From contig JBAIAC010000054.1 in assembly GCA_037349315.1 (NCBI GenBank), positions 930,001 through 994,000 of the forward strand: a stretch of DNA of 64,000 nucleotides, in the 5' to 3' direction. The position numbers were made by a program, and so were the translations under genes. The notes under the pieces were generated by a model. That model made no database searches and was not told the DNA's origin. It was given only the letters and a program-made list of their open reading frames with translations. Position 1 is the stretch's first letter. Each line of letters opens with the position of its first letter. This document shows, in pieces, positions 45,776 to 56,438 of this stretch. The stretch is from Chelydra serpentina (Eukaryota; Chordata; Testudines; Chelydridae).

Positions 45776-46214
45776 GGACTTTTGTGATTTTGAGTGTCAT
45801 CTACTCCTTCCTGCCCACATTTTCCCTAACCCACTGACGCATGCTGCCATTTGTTGAATGAATCTTGATGCTCTGGCCATCTTTACAAATCCTCCTCCAG
45901 GCGTTAGATGAAGTTCCGAGAATATTGCAACATTTCTTTGCAGAGGATATCAGCACGACTTCATTTTCCCTTTCTTAAAAGGCTTGCTTATCCCTGTTCC
46001 AGAAGATCCTTGTGATCCTGAGAAGGCTGATGTAATCTTGGTGCAGAAGGCAAACAATTGGGGGATCAAGTGAAAAGAATGAAAAAACCTGAGAATACTA
46101 GGTGCCATCAGGAAGCAGACATATGCAGTTTGGATAGTCGTGCCAAAGAGGAGTGTGTGGAATTCTGCACGGCAGGCACTGGATACAATGATTAGCATAA
46201 CTTGCATATTTTGT

Positions 46215-46385
46215 TTAATGCTTGTATTTGGATAATCTCAAAAGACTTTTAAAACATGAAGCATTAGAGATAGGTAAGTATTATCCCCATTTTACAGAAG
46301 GATAATTTGAAACATGGAGAGGTTATGGCTCGCCTAGGTTACTAGTTAATGGTAAGGGTGTGGACTCCCAGCCCACTACTACATC
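46215..46385 (-). repeat. MIR-like SINE relic
   Basis: TATTATCCCCATTTTACAGA and the following GGAGAGGTTATGGCTCGCC match MIR in inverse orientation. Confidence 0.72.
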
Positions 46386-46419
46386 CAGTAGACCAAACTC
46401 GTGGCCACTCAAAATTTGA

Positions 46420-46870
46420 ACTGTTCCCTAAATTGACAGAATTATAGATGCTACTGAACACTGCTGATTCAGGAGGGTATGAACAGATCAGAAACTGCCA
46501 AATTCGTCAACCCTATGTTAGGACTTGTATAGGTTGAGTACCACGTCAGTCATATGAAAGAAACACTTAACCAGCTCACTGGGGTCTCTTTGAGAGACAC
46601 TGGGCTGGGATTGATACCATTTTGAAGGATCCTTCCTCATTAATGCAGTTCTGGCACTGCATCAACTGCTGTTGAAGCTTGTCTCTCTCAAAAATTGCAT
46701 GGTCTGACTCTGTGTTGATGAACTCTGGTTTAACTGATGTATGAACTCTCCTAATCTGTTTAGTGTGCAGCATTTGTTCAAGAAGACACTTTTAATGATC
46801 CAGCATTGCTACCTCATCCTCAACTTCTTTCACTGGTATCTTCACACTTTCTTCCATGGCCCATCCTCTC
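46420..46870 (-). other. Unidentified coding-like relic
   Basis: On the minus strand a frame with occasional stops runs through MEESVKIPVKEVEDEVAMLD, then LLEQMLHTKQIRRVHTSVKP and RDKLQQQLMQCQNCINEEGS. The composition looks protein-coding, but I do not recognise the family and stops are present. It could be a decayed transposon or a retropseudogene. Confidence 0.3.
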
Positions 46871-47456
46871 CAAACCTGTTTGCCAAGCCACCCCCAGATT
46901 GCTCCTAAAACCTTGTTTTGTTGTCCTGCTTATGCAATGTGAGGGTGGAGGTTGGTAATTGAATTTATTTTAAAATGAAGGGATCAAGTAAAGCCATCAA
47001 GGTGTGTCTGTCCTTGCTGAGTTACTGCATGGCCTTAAGCCTGCACTACACTAAGGCCTTGGCTACACTCACGAGTTACAGCGCAATAAAACTGCTGCAG
47101 CGCTGTAACTCAGTAACTGTCTACACTCGCAAGGCACGTGCAGCGCTGCATCTCCTCAGGTACAGCACTGCATGTACTCCACCTCCCCGAGAGGAATAAC
47201 ATTTGTTGCACTGCTGCTGGTGTGCTGCGGCTACAGTGTGGCCTCCCAGTGCGCTGTTATTGGCCTCCAGAAGTATTCGGAAGTATCCCACAACGCCTGT
47301 TCTAGCCACTCTGGTCATCAATTAGAACTCTACTGCCCTGGCCTCAGGTGACCAACCGCCACTCCGACCCTTTAAATTCCCTTGGAATTTTAAATATCCC
47401 CTTCCTGTTTGCTCAGCCAGGCGTGGAGTGCTCTCAGCGCATCTTTCCAGGTAACC

Positions 47457-47832
47457 ATGCCTCCACGTGCCAGACGAGCCCCAGTATGGAGCAATGGCGA
47501 GCTGCTGGACCTCATCGCTGTTTGGGAGGGAGGAAGCTGTCCAGTCCCAGCTGCGATCGAGCCGGAGGAATTTCGATACTTTCGGCCAGATATCAAGGGC
47601 CATGATTGAAAGGGGCCATGACCGGGACGCAATGCAGTGCAGGATAAAAGTGAAGGAGCTGCGGAGTGCGTACCGCAAGGCCCGCGAGGCAAACAGCCGC
47701 TCGGGTGCTCCCCCCAAAACCTGCCGATTCTACAAAGAGCTGGATGCAATACTTGGGGGTGACCCCACTACTGTTCCGAGCACCACCGTGGACACGGGAG
47801 AGCAGGATGAAGAGGAGGAGGAGGAGGATTAA
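47457..47832 (+). pseudogene. Harbinger Myb/SANT-like DNA-binding protein, exon 1 remnant
   Basis: PIF/Harbinger elements encode a second protein with a trihelix/Myb-like domain that helps the transposase enter the nucleus and bind the ends. Here ATG at 47457 starts MPPRARRAPVWSNGELLDLI, and then the conserved reading continues in another frame (LRSSRRNFDTFGQISRAMIE, CRIKVKELRSAYRKARE, CRFYKELDAILGG) after a one-base shift near 47525. The frame ends in an acidic run at the deletion joint. Confidence 0.85.
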
Positions 47833-48325
47833 TGGCCTTGCAAACTTGCATCAGCACGATTCCAACGGTCGACTTTCCCACTCCAAACTGGTTCGCTACT
47901 GATCGATAGCAGTCCGGAGTTGCGAGCTTCCAGATTGCAATAGCCACCCGCTTCTCCACCGTCAAGGCAGCTCTCAATCTCGTGTCCTTGCGCCGCAGGG
48001 CAGGGGCGAGCTCCTCACACAGTCTCATGAAAGTAGCTTTTCTCATCCGAAAGTTCTGCACCCACTGCTCGTCATCCCAGACTTGCATGACAATGTGATC
48101 CCACCACTCTGTGCTGGTTTCCCGAGCCCCAAAGCGGCGTTCCACGGTGCATAGCATGTCCGTGAATGCCACAAGCAAATTAGTGTCGTACGCGTTTTGC
48201 GTGACAATTTCATCGTCATCGTCGGACTCCTCGCTGTCACTTTGGATCTTAAGGAAGAGCTCGACTCCCAAATGTGACGTGCTGGCGAGACTTGTCAGTA
48301 TTTTGCTCACCAGGTCGGGATCCAT
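47833..48325 (-). pseudogene. Harbinger transposase, N-terminal part
   Basis: The frame starts with MDPDLVSKILTSL at 48325 and includes LFLKIQSDSEESDDDDE, MLCTVERRFGARETSTEWWD and a helix-turn-helix-like part (YRSVANQFGVGKSTVGIVLM). It ends in QVCKAIN where the deletion joins it to the Myb gene. The DDE endonuclease domain is absent, so it cannot act. Confidence 0.88.
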
Positions 48326-48964
48326 TTTCCCGCTGACCGAAACGGAGCACAGATCGCGCTACAAAGAAACCGTTGAAAGATGGTGCAAATTGTGGCCGGA
48401 AACACAGGGATTGCTGGGATGCGAAGCGATGCATCACTGGGCGTTGGGACAGGACCCAGAATGCACCATACCCCACGCCCCCTTCCCACAACCCACGGCG
48501 CCAGAATTGGAAGAGGTGTTCTGTGCGATACCTGCCCATAATGCACCTCTCCCAAAACCGCTGCAAGTGCCGCAAATGTAGCCACGTTAGTGCTCGTTAC
48601 TGCGCTGGCGGCTGCCAGTGTGGACAGGCTGCAGCGCTTTCCCTACTCAGCTGTATGAAGATGGGTTTAACTCACAGCGCTGTACATCTGCAAGTGTAGC
48701 CAAGGCCTAAGGTAGACCCAGCTACGTCACTGAGAGGTGTGAAAAATCCAGCCCACTGAGTGACTTAGTTAAGCAGACCTACTCCTGGTGTAGACAGCGC
48801 TAGGTCGATGGAAAAAATTATTCCATTGACCTAGCTACCACCTCCCAGGGAGGTGGATTCCCTATGCTGATGGGAGAACCCCTCTTGTCGGTGTAGGCAG
48901 TGTGTACAATGAAGTGCAGCTGCAGTTGTGCTGCTTTAGCATTTCAAGTGTAGAAAAGCCCTTA

Positions 48965-49245
48965 TTGTCACCCCTCTCCTCCCACTTTGGCTGCGTCCTC
49001 ACTATCGAGCCTAAGTTGACATATTTATACCCGCATAGCCCCCTAGTGTAGACACAATGGAAGATGACCGAAGGAGCTTTTTGGACTGTGTAATAAATAG
49101 CATCTCCACATATGCTGACAGCACTCATCTGTTGGCAAAGCTGCGTCTGTGCTGGAGGTTTTGACTGCATAGCTATGTCACACGGGGATGTTAGCTTTTT
49201 TTGCAACCTTGACTGACATAGCTACACTGGTATAAGTTTTAAGTA
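48965..49245. other. Sequence resembling further Harbinger-MITE debris
   Basis: CTAGTGTAGAC-type motifs recur near 49030, suggesting remnants of similar MITEs, but no pair of termini can be defined. Confidence 0.3.
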
Positions 49246-49420
49246 CAGTAGAACCCCGTTTAACCAAGCCTCCATTAATTGACTCTCTATATTAACTGAA
49301 CCACCAACCGCCAGGGGCAGACGGTCTGAGCTCCGCCACCCATTCTCCGGTTTATCCCGTTTTTTGGTTATCCGATTTGGGCCCCAGTACCAGTTAGATT
49401 GGATAATCAGGGTTCTACTG
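49246..49420. mobile_element. Tigger/pogo-like MITE
   Basis: Terminal inverted repeats CAGTAGAACCC and GGTTCTACTG bound 175 bp. TA precedes the left end; the right TA is altered. The repeats are of the pogo/Tigger type. No coding sequence is present. Confidence 0.75.
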
Positions 49421-49608
49421 TGTAGACCAGGCCTTTGTCTCTTTGACCTTCCCTTGTGCCCTGCCAAATGCTTTTTGGACTGTGTTTATACTTGTTTTGT
49501 GTGGCACCTGGCAGGTTTGGGGCACTCTGATCATGATGGTGCTCTAAAGGTATGTTATTTAAGGAGATGCAATAGCAAGCTGAGTGGCAGCATCCAGGAC
49601 TCTGGTCC

Positions 49609-49630
49609 ATTTTATTTATTTATTTATTTA
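49609..49630. repeat. (TTTA)n microsatellite
   Basis: Five tandem TTTA units form a short, nearly pure simple repeat. Confidence 0.9.
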
Positions 49631-49934
49631 GTGTTTTATGTGTGGTCTAGAGGGGAATATTTAAATCCTGCAGCTGCAATACGTTCTCCCGAGGAAGCGC
49701 CCTTCTTAAACATGGTGCCAACTGGTCTCTGCTTCTCACTGACACTACTGAGAGTTATGTGAGTGGTGAAAAAGAGAATAAAAACATCGCCTTGCTATAT
49801 CAGTATTATCTCTCCTTTAGATCTCCTCCCCTTTTCTCTTTAAACAGGGTTCATCTTACTTTTACTGAAGTGTCTGACAAAACTGTTGATTTCAGTGGAG
49901 TAGGACTGAGCGTTTTGTCCGCTCCACTCTCCCT

Positions 49935-50628
49935 GTTGTTTTGTGCCACAACAGACCATGTGTTCTGTGGCAAATCGCCAGCACTACTATGATGGATCCC
50001 GCGCTTTCTCTTCTTGTGAGGGGGTTTCAGGCCGCCATTTCTTGCCCCTCAACTGGAGTATCAGATTTCCCACTAGTATCCCAGAGAAGGGGAATGGAGA
50101 GGGAGGGACCTGGGCCCACCCTCTACTCCGAGTCCCAGCCCAGGGGCCCTAGGATAGCGGGTAAACCACTTGTACTACTGATTCTTTTCCCTGGGCTACT
50201 TCCCTCTCCTGCCCTTCAGCTTGTGGGGCTTCCTGCCTTCCCTCTGCACAAGCCGGATGTCCCTATACCTAGGGTCTTGGTCTTCTTAGCCCACCGCAGC
50301 ACTTCTCCAAACTCTCTTCTGCTTTCCTCCAAACTGCTCTCTGTTCCACCACCAATCCACTCTGCTTCAACTCCACCAAACTGCACTCTGCTCCACCACC
50401 AAACCACTCTGTTTCAACTCATCCAAACTGCTCTCCCTGTCGGATTGAAGCAGGGTTTTTTTATAGGTGACTGGCTTCAGGTGCTCTAATTGGCTTCAGG
50501 TCCTTTAATTAATCTGTAGCAAACTTTCTTCTCTTTACAGGGAATAAGGGCTCCCATCACCCTGGGGCTTACATATCTCCCCTCTAATACTCTCCTGCTG
50601 CCCTCTGGCCATGCTCTATCACAGTTCC
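49935..50628 (-). repeat. LTR-like sequence, probably Gypsy-type
   Basis: Bounded roughly by TGCCACAACAGACC and CTCTATCACA (TG...CA in + orientation), with a possible minus-strand TATAAAAAA box (complement near 50458-50466) and repeated CCACCA/AACTGCTCT-type units at 50330-50430. No coding sequence or clear target duplication is seen. Confidence 0.45.
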
Positions 50629-52078
50629 TAGGCTGTTAGTGCATTGCTCAAGTGTCTGAGGGAACTCTGCTGTTGTAAGCTCTCAGTGTTTGCATGCAGT
50701 CACTATATAGACATTATTCACAGTAGTCCTCGTTAATGGGGCTCAGGGGAGGGAGAAACCAATTTCTATTAAAAGTTATTTAATTTAAAAAACAAATAAC
50801 CAAGCCACGTCCAAATGTTTCTATTGTAACTAATCCCATCATTCTCATATCTGCTTTTTACTCATGCTCATGGTCTTATCCAGTAGGTGGCAGTACTGTG
50901 TCTTAAACTAGATATGTTCTTGCCCGTATAAAAGCCACTACTTTTTATAAACCAGAAATTGGTGGAGATTGGTATGTGAGACTGAAAGATGCACGATGGG
51001 GAAAATGAAGAGACTAAAAGAATCTCAGGATGGAATGAGTGGCCATGAGGGAAGAGAGAGAGAAAGTGGAAGATTCTGAAAAAAATCCTGGAGGGGAGGG
51101 GAACACATGGAAGACGAGAGAAATAGCAAAAGTGATTAAATAGCTGGAAGGATTGGTACATGAATACGAACACTGTTTAGCTGGCCTTGGATCAGAAATT
51201 CAGACATGCAGTTTGGTAAGCTGGTACTGCTCGATATAAACAAATCTGATCTGTTGGATAAATGGATACCACATACATGCTGGCCCTGCACAGTATATAG
51301 GATAGCATTGTGTGGGTTTAAAATGTGTATTAAATCCTGCATGAAAAGCAATTAATTGTCCTACATAGAAACTACCTTTCAAAACCTATTACATCTGCTG
51401 CTTATTTTGGCTACAATCCAGTGACGCACTTATGCTCATGCTTAAAGCTTAGTTCTGTTTACTTCAGTGGGGCTATTCATAGGCTTAAAGGTAAGCAGTT
51501 CTTACGGGCTTTGCTGGATCAGGGCTATTGTTACAAAAAAGAGAATTCAGACCAATTGAGCCAAATTATAAATAAGCCACTTGCCAAATTTTACTTTAGA
51601 AATGTGACAGTTGGAGGCCTGTCAGTGGAAGAATGTCAAGTGTCAAGAATGGATTCCTTCATCTTTATTTTTACACTCACGTAAACAGGGCAAAACAGAT
51701 TTTTTTTTCTTTCAAAAGACTGGAGTAAGAGCTTCTGTGCCAGGTGTGATCATGAAGTGAATTTATCACCATTTAGCAGGTGAACTGCCAAGTGAAAAAC
51801 ATGGTTTTGTGGCCTTTTTTTTTTTTTTTTACTGCTTCATGATGCATAAAGGAAGTCTTAAAGGTGTCTCCCCCTCATAACCTTCCTGCCTCAAAAGTAG
51901 ATTCAATTAAATTAAACAAGGAAATAAAATCACACTTCCAAATGTTTGTCGGTGTTTTATACGGGACACTTAGGTCCCTTTAAAAAAAAATCTGTTTTTT
52001 CCTGAACTCTGGAGCCAACTGGAGACCAAGTGTTATGATATAACTGGCAACAGAAAGAGGAAAGAGAATTTTTAGTCA
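50629..52078. other. Intronic sequence without recognised feature
   Basis: AT-rich, with a T-run of 21 at about 51816-51836. No exon or named repeat is recognised. Confidence 0.6.
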
Positions 52079-52254
52079 GACTCCTGTGGCACCTTATAGA
52101 CTAACAGACGTATTGGAGCATAAGCTTTTGTGGGTGAGTACCCACTTCATCGGATGCATACAGTGGAAATATCCAGAGGCAGGTATAAATATGCAGGCAA
52201 GAGTCAGGCTAGAGATAACGAGGTTAGTTCAATCAGGGAGGATGAGGCCCTTTT

Positions 52255-52620
52255 TTAGCAGTTGAGGTGTGAAACACCAAGGGAGGAGAAACTGCTTTTG
52301 CTTTTGTAGTTGTCTAGCCATTCACAGTCTTTGTTTAATCCTGAGCTGGTGGTGTCAAATTTGCAAATGAACTGAAGCTCAGCAGTTTCTCTTTGAAGTC
52401 TGGTCCTGAAGTTTTTTGATTTGTGTCCATTTATCCTTTTACGTAAGGACTGTCCAGTTTGGCCGATGTACACAGCAGAGGGGCATTGCTGGTACATGAA
52501 GGCATATATTATATTGGTGGACGAGCAGGTGAATGAACCGGTGAAGGTGTGGCTGATCTGGTTAGGTCCTGTGATGGTGTCCCTGGTGTAGATATGTGGG
52601 CAGAGTTGGCATCAAGGTTT
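52255..52620 (-). pseudogene. Penelope-like GIY-YIG endonuclease domain
   Basis: The frame reads RDTITGPNQISHTFTGSFTC, then NIIYAFMYQQCPSAVYIGQT and GQSLRKRINGHKS, giving the GIY (here IIY) and YIG signatures and the following catalytic-type Arg and His. It ends with LQFICKFDTTSSGLNKDCEW. In Penelope-like elements this domain nicks target DNA for insertion. Neither the reverse transcriptase part nor an N-terminus is present. Confidence 0.85.
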
Positions 52621-52829
52621 GTTGCATGGCTTGATTCCTGAGTTAGAGTTACTATGGTGCGGTGTGTAGTTGCTGGTGAGAATATGCTTCAGGTTGGCGG
52701 GTTGTCTGTGGGCGAGGACTGGCCTGCCTCCCAAGGCCTGTGAAAGTGAGGGATCGTTGTCCAGGATTGGTTGTAGATGCGTTGGAGACTCTTACCTGCA
52801 TATTTATATCTGCCTCTGGATATTTCCAC

Positions 52830-52885
52830 TGCATGCATCTGACGAAGTGGGTATTCACCCACGAAAGCTTATGCTCCAATACGTC
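52830..52885 (+). ncRNA. Hammerhead-ribozyme-like motif in Penelope arm
   Basis: CTGACGA (52839-52845) is followed by a perfect stem II (GTGGGT/ACCCAC with loop ATTC), then GAAA (52863-52866) and a minimal stem III (GC-TTAT-GC) before the expected cleavage position. This is the conserved hammerhead core in the form reported for Penelope-like elements. Stem I pairing looks partial (GCAT/AATACG region), so activity is unproven. Confidence 0.6.
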
Positions 52886-53221
52886 TGTTAGTCTATAAGG
52901 TGCCACACGACTCTTTGTTGCTTCTACAGATCCAGACTTACACGGCTACCCCTCTGATACTTTATTCAGACTGTTTGTCTTTGGTTTTTGTTTACACACA
53001 TTGAACTCAGACAAGTGACAAATGGCTGGGAGAGAAGGTTGGTTACTAAAGGTAACACTCTTGCTTATATATACTCTCTCCTAAGGGTTGAGATTGAAGT
53101 TGAATTACAGGTCCAACAAAACTGCCAGCACAAGTAGTAGACACCAGCATTATAATTGAAATTTAGGCAACAAACAAGGAGAAGTTGCATCCATTTTTGT
53201 GGGGGTAAAAGGGACTCTCTC

Positions 53222-53292
53222 AAGCTTTGAGCAGGGGGTTGGACTAGATGACCTCCTGAGGTCTCTTCCAACCCTGAGATTCTATGATTCTA
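53222..53292 (+). mobile_element. CR1/SINE 3' tail fragment
   Basis: AGCTTTGAGCAGGGGGTTGG and GACTAGATGACCTCCTGAGG, ending ATTCTATGATTCTA, is the 3' end shared by CR1 and the Cry SINEs, here on the plus strand. No SINE head is visible upstream, so either parent is possible. Confidence 0.8.
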
Positions 53293-53556
53293 AGTCTTTA
53301 TAAAATCAAGAAGAATCAAAGACACCTAATTTTTTCTTTTGCTGGTAATTTTTTTTTACAAACTTCCCAAAATTGCGTTATTTTATCACAAACCATTGGC
53401 ATCTGAATGCAAAGGCAAGTTGTAGTTAAACATCTATGCCTTTTTAAGTGCACACTTTAACATCACAACTAGTGTTTAACTCCTTCTGTACCAGCTGAAC
53501 TAAAATTTGTATGGCCCTACTGATAAAGGATTACAAGCAAGCTACATCTCTGTCTC

Positions 53557-54133
53557 TTGCACACTTTCTGCGACCTAAATGGACATAAATCTGACATCAG
53601 GAATCATAACATTCAAAAACCAGTAGGAGAACACTTCAACCTCCCTGATCACTCAATGACAGATTTGAGGATAGCAGTGTTGCGACAGATTAACTCCAAA
53701 AGCAGACTTCAAAGAGAAACTATTGAACTCGAATTGATATGCAAACTAGATTGCGTTGCCTCCGGATTAAATCGTGATTTGGAATGGCTCGGCCATTATG
53801 TTAATTGAATCTATTTCCCTTAAGTTAACGATCCTCATTCACACCTGTGTGACCATCTTGTTTATCACTTCAAAAGCTTTTTCTTCCCCTGCTGTCATGT
53901 TTCCTCTCAACTAATTAGCCTCTTAAGATTGGTCTATACACCTGGACCATCATGTTTCTCTGACTGTATAAATATGTCTGAAATATAATTTCATTCCATG
54001 CATCCGATGAAGTGGGTACTAACCCACGAAAGCTTATGCTGAAATAAATTTGTTAGTCTCTAAGGTGCTACAAGTTTTTCTTTCTTATTTTCATTTTGCT
54101 GACACAGACTAACACGGCTACTACACTGAAACT
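53557..54133 (+). mobile_element. Penelope-like element remnant 2
   Basis: The C-terminal end of the endonuclease region is in + orientation: GEHFNLPDHSMTDLRIAVLR, then KSRLQRETIELELICKLDCV and ASGLNRDLEWLGHYVN, stop at 53806-53808. A 3' region with a hammerhead-like motif and the ACACAGACTAACACGGCTAC terminus follow. It is a different subfamily from remnant 1 but shares the LQRETxELxxICK block. Confidence 0.8.
53998..54045 (+). ncRNA. Hammerhead-ribozyme-like motif in Penelope remnant 2
   Basis: CCGATGA (54004-54010) stands where CTGATGA is expected. Stem II (GTGGGT/ACCCAC) and GAAA (54028-54031) with GCTTATGC are intact. The change in the first conserved U suggests the copy is inactive. 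Confidence 0.5.
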
Positions 54134-54165
54134 TAGACATTTCAGTTTTCATTCTCATGTAGACA

Positions 54166-54560
54166 CACTGGGAATGTCTACTCTGCAATTAAACCCCTGT
54201 AGCTGACTTGGGCTCTTGGGGCTCAAACTAAAGGGCTGTTTAATTACAGCATATGTATTTGGGCATCGGTTGGAGCCTGGGCCCAATGACGGGGAGGGTC
54301 TCAGAGCTCGGGTGCTATCCCAAGTCCAAACATCTACGCCATATTTAAACTGCTCTTTAGCCTGAGCCTGAGTCAGCTGGCATGGGCCTAGGGTGATCAG
54401 CTGTCCCGATTTTATAGGGACAGTCCCAGTTCTTGGGTCTTTTTCTTCTGTAGGCTCCTATTACCCCCCACCCCTTGTCCCGATTTTTCACATTTGCTGT
54501 CTGGTCACCCTACATGGTCCAGCCATGGATTTTAAATTGCAGTGTAGAGATACTCAGTAT
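54166..54560. mobile_element. Palindromic MITE carrying a second nested MITE
   Basis: GTCTACTCTGCAATTAAACC near the left end is complementary to TTTAAATTGCAGTGTAGAGA near the right end; CAGCTGAC-type arms pair inside. It is interrupted by the element at 54391-54510. Confidence 0.62.
54391..54510 (+). mobile_element. 120-bp MITE with GGGTGACCAGA termini and TA duplication
   Basis: The complete copy starts GGGTGATCAG and ends CTGGTCACCC, with TA on both sides (54389-54390, 54511-54512). The inside includes two short CCCGATTTTxxA-type repeats. Related copies are at 62572-62691 and 24686-24768. Confidence 0.85.
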
Positions 54561-54771
54561 GTCCATATTCATATAGAATATTGGGGAGAGGGTCAGTAAA
54601 AACAAAGCACATCTTAGGAAAATTCCTTTTTTCCCCAATTTTCTCTAATTGTTTGAATTTTGTCTGTGTTTTCAAAAAAATAAAATAGAATGTAGGAAAT
54701 TGCATACAAAATAGTAACTTTAGCACACACACTAATGCACATGCTGTCCAGGAAATGGGAATGATAAGGAT

Positions 54772-54957
54772 GGGGGGAGGGATAGCTCAGTGGTTTGAGC
54801 ATTGGCCTGCTAAACCCAGGGTTGTGAGTTCAATCCTTGAGGGGGCCATTTGGGGATCTCGGGCAAAAATTGGGGATTGGTCCTGCTTTGAGCAGGGGGT
54901 TGGACTAGATGACCTACTAAGGTCCCTTCCAACCCTGATATTCTATGATTCTATGAA
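54772..54957 (+). mobile_element. tRNA-derived SINE of the turtle Cry type
   Basis: The head resembles a tRNA, with an A box (TAGCTCAGTGG, 54783-54793) and a B box (GTTCAATCC, 54828-54836) for RNA polymerase III. The middle has CAAAAATTGGGGATTGG, and the tail is the CR1-like GGACTAGATGACCTACTAAG ending TTCTATGATTCTATG. The shared tail lets CR1 machinery mobilise it. This family is the best taxonomic marker in the window. Confidence 0.92.
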
Positions 54958-56438
54958 AACACAGCCTTAGCTCTTATCCCTTAATCACATGCATTATGAT
55001 ACAGTCCTTAATTATACGGTCACATTTTAAAATAATACAGTGGTAATAAAAAACATTCTGCAACTTTAGATACACATGTGTAGGATGGTGCATTATGCTT
55101 TTCTCTTCTATACTTATTCATTATTACATTGGCAGTTTTTGTGTATTTGGATGAAACTTTGATATATTACCATCGATTTTTTGGTAGTGATATGTAACAA
55201 GCTATTGCATAAATATTCCTGTAGTTACAGGCATATTTGTATTTTTTTTTTTAAATCTATCTGATGAGATGAATTAATTCTTTTAGAAGAATTTAGTGGA
55301 ATCTTCAACATTGGAACAAATTATGAATAATGTAATGACAGATAAAAACCTGTTCTATTTGTGTTTCCTTTTCTATTGGAAAGTAGACCAAGATGGAAAG
55401 TGAGGTGCCTTTTTATTGTAGGTGTCTGTTAGTTGCTAAGCCCTGAGCAATTTTTATTATACAATCCATAGTAATTACAGCCTCTACTACATTTGCTGTT
55501 TCTTTCTAAACAAATGTGTGGATTTTAACCTCAGCAAACTGCTCCAATTGCTGAACCATACAGAACTAGGCACCAGACTGTGTTACTAAGCAATGAAATG
55601 TCATGGCGCACCCCTGGGCCCTGAATGACGACATCTCGCACAGTGGGTTGTCTTATTAAGCATCTGATGGTTTTTCAACAGGGGAATCCATTTCTGGATT
55701 TCAACAACACACAATGAAAGCTGACCATTGTTAATTATTTGCTAAATAGCAGAATGGACAGGCATCCAAACTGCTTTAATGAAAAGCTGCACTTTGCAGG
55801 CCACAACCCAGAAAGTAACCTGTTGGAGTTCCCATATGAAATATAGTGTCCCGGCTTCCATTTGCAACTCTCAATCATTCTGTTCTCTGTAAACATTCAT
55901 CTTAATCTAACATAATAAACAGGACTGTGTACCTTGTTTGTACATATACAGTCATATGACTTGTATCTCATGTGTGTAATAAGTGTATATCTAATTATTG
56001 TCTGAAAACAGTAACGAAGTCTGGGGCACACATGAACATGATTTAATGGCTTGCTCCCCATTACTTTCTTTAATCTTGTAAGAAGCTTCTGTTCTTTGGC
56101 AATGTTGTTGGTGCCTCATGCTCTGGGAAGAAGACTGAAGGCGTAGCAGGAATAACGTGTACACCTTGAGGATTTTTTATGGTTTTATTGTTATATTAGG
56201 GCGCTTTGCAAATAAGAACTGTGGCTATGGCAAATGACAGAACCTTGGCATGTTTCGATGTATGATGTGCTGGTTCTCCCTGTCATGGATCCACAGCCCC
56301 AGCTTTTAAACAGTCTCTTGGAAGAACCCCTTTAGTGTGCGAGACCCTCTGTGAGCCCTATTCTTCCTTAAGGATGGGCCACATGACCTCCCCACCTCTG
56401 AGACTGAGCCTCTGAGCTCCAAATGAGAGAGGCACTTA
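54958..56438. other. Intronic sequence without recognised feature
   Basis: AT-rich. No exon, RNA gene or named repeat is recognised. Confidence 0.6.

Larger units (their letters stand above)
47055..48707. mobile_element. Harbinger transposon, internally deleted copy
   Basis: Termini GGCCTTGGCTACACT and AGTGTAGCCAAGGCC are perfect inverted repeats, with a TAA target duplication at 47052-47054 and 48708-48710, as expected for PIF/Harbinger. It keeps the first exon of the Myb-like gene (+) and the N-terminal part of the transposase gene (-). Everything between, including the DDE catalytic core, is deleted at about 47832. Confidence 0.92.
47038..48961. mobile_element. Harbinger-like MITE carrying a nested Harbinger element
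   Basis: TTA flanks both ends (47035-47037, 48962-48964). The termini AGCCTGCACTACACT and AAGTGTAGAAAAGCCC are partly complementary. It is split near its left end by the Harbinger element at 47055-48707. Boundaries are tentative. Confidence 0.45.
52086..52965 (-). mobile_element. Penelope-like element remnant 1 with inverted end arms
   Basis: A minus-strand GIY-YIG endonuclease region is flanked by two arms of about 118 bp (52086-52205 and 52793-52911) that are inverted complements. Each arm contains the hammerhead-like sequence near CACCCACGAAAGCTTATG. The right side continues into ACACGGCTACCCCTCTGATA, a typical element end. RT is absent. Confidence 0.82.

Noticed and set aside
54772..54845. 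Functional tRNA gene
   Set aside because: A and B boxes are present, but the sequence continues into a SINE body with a CR1-like tail and lacks a proper acceptor stem.
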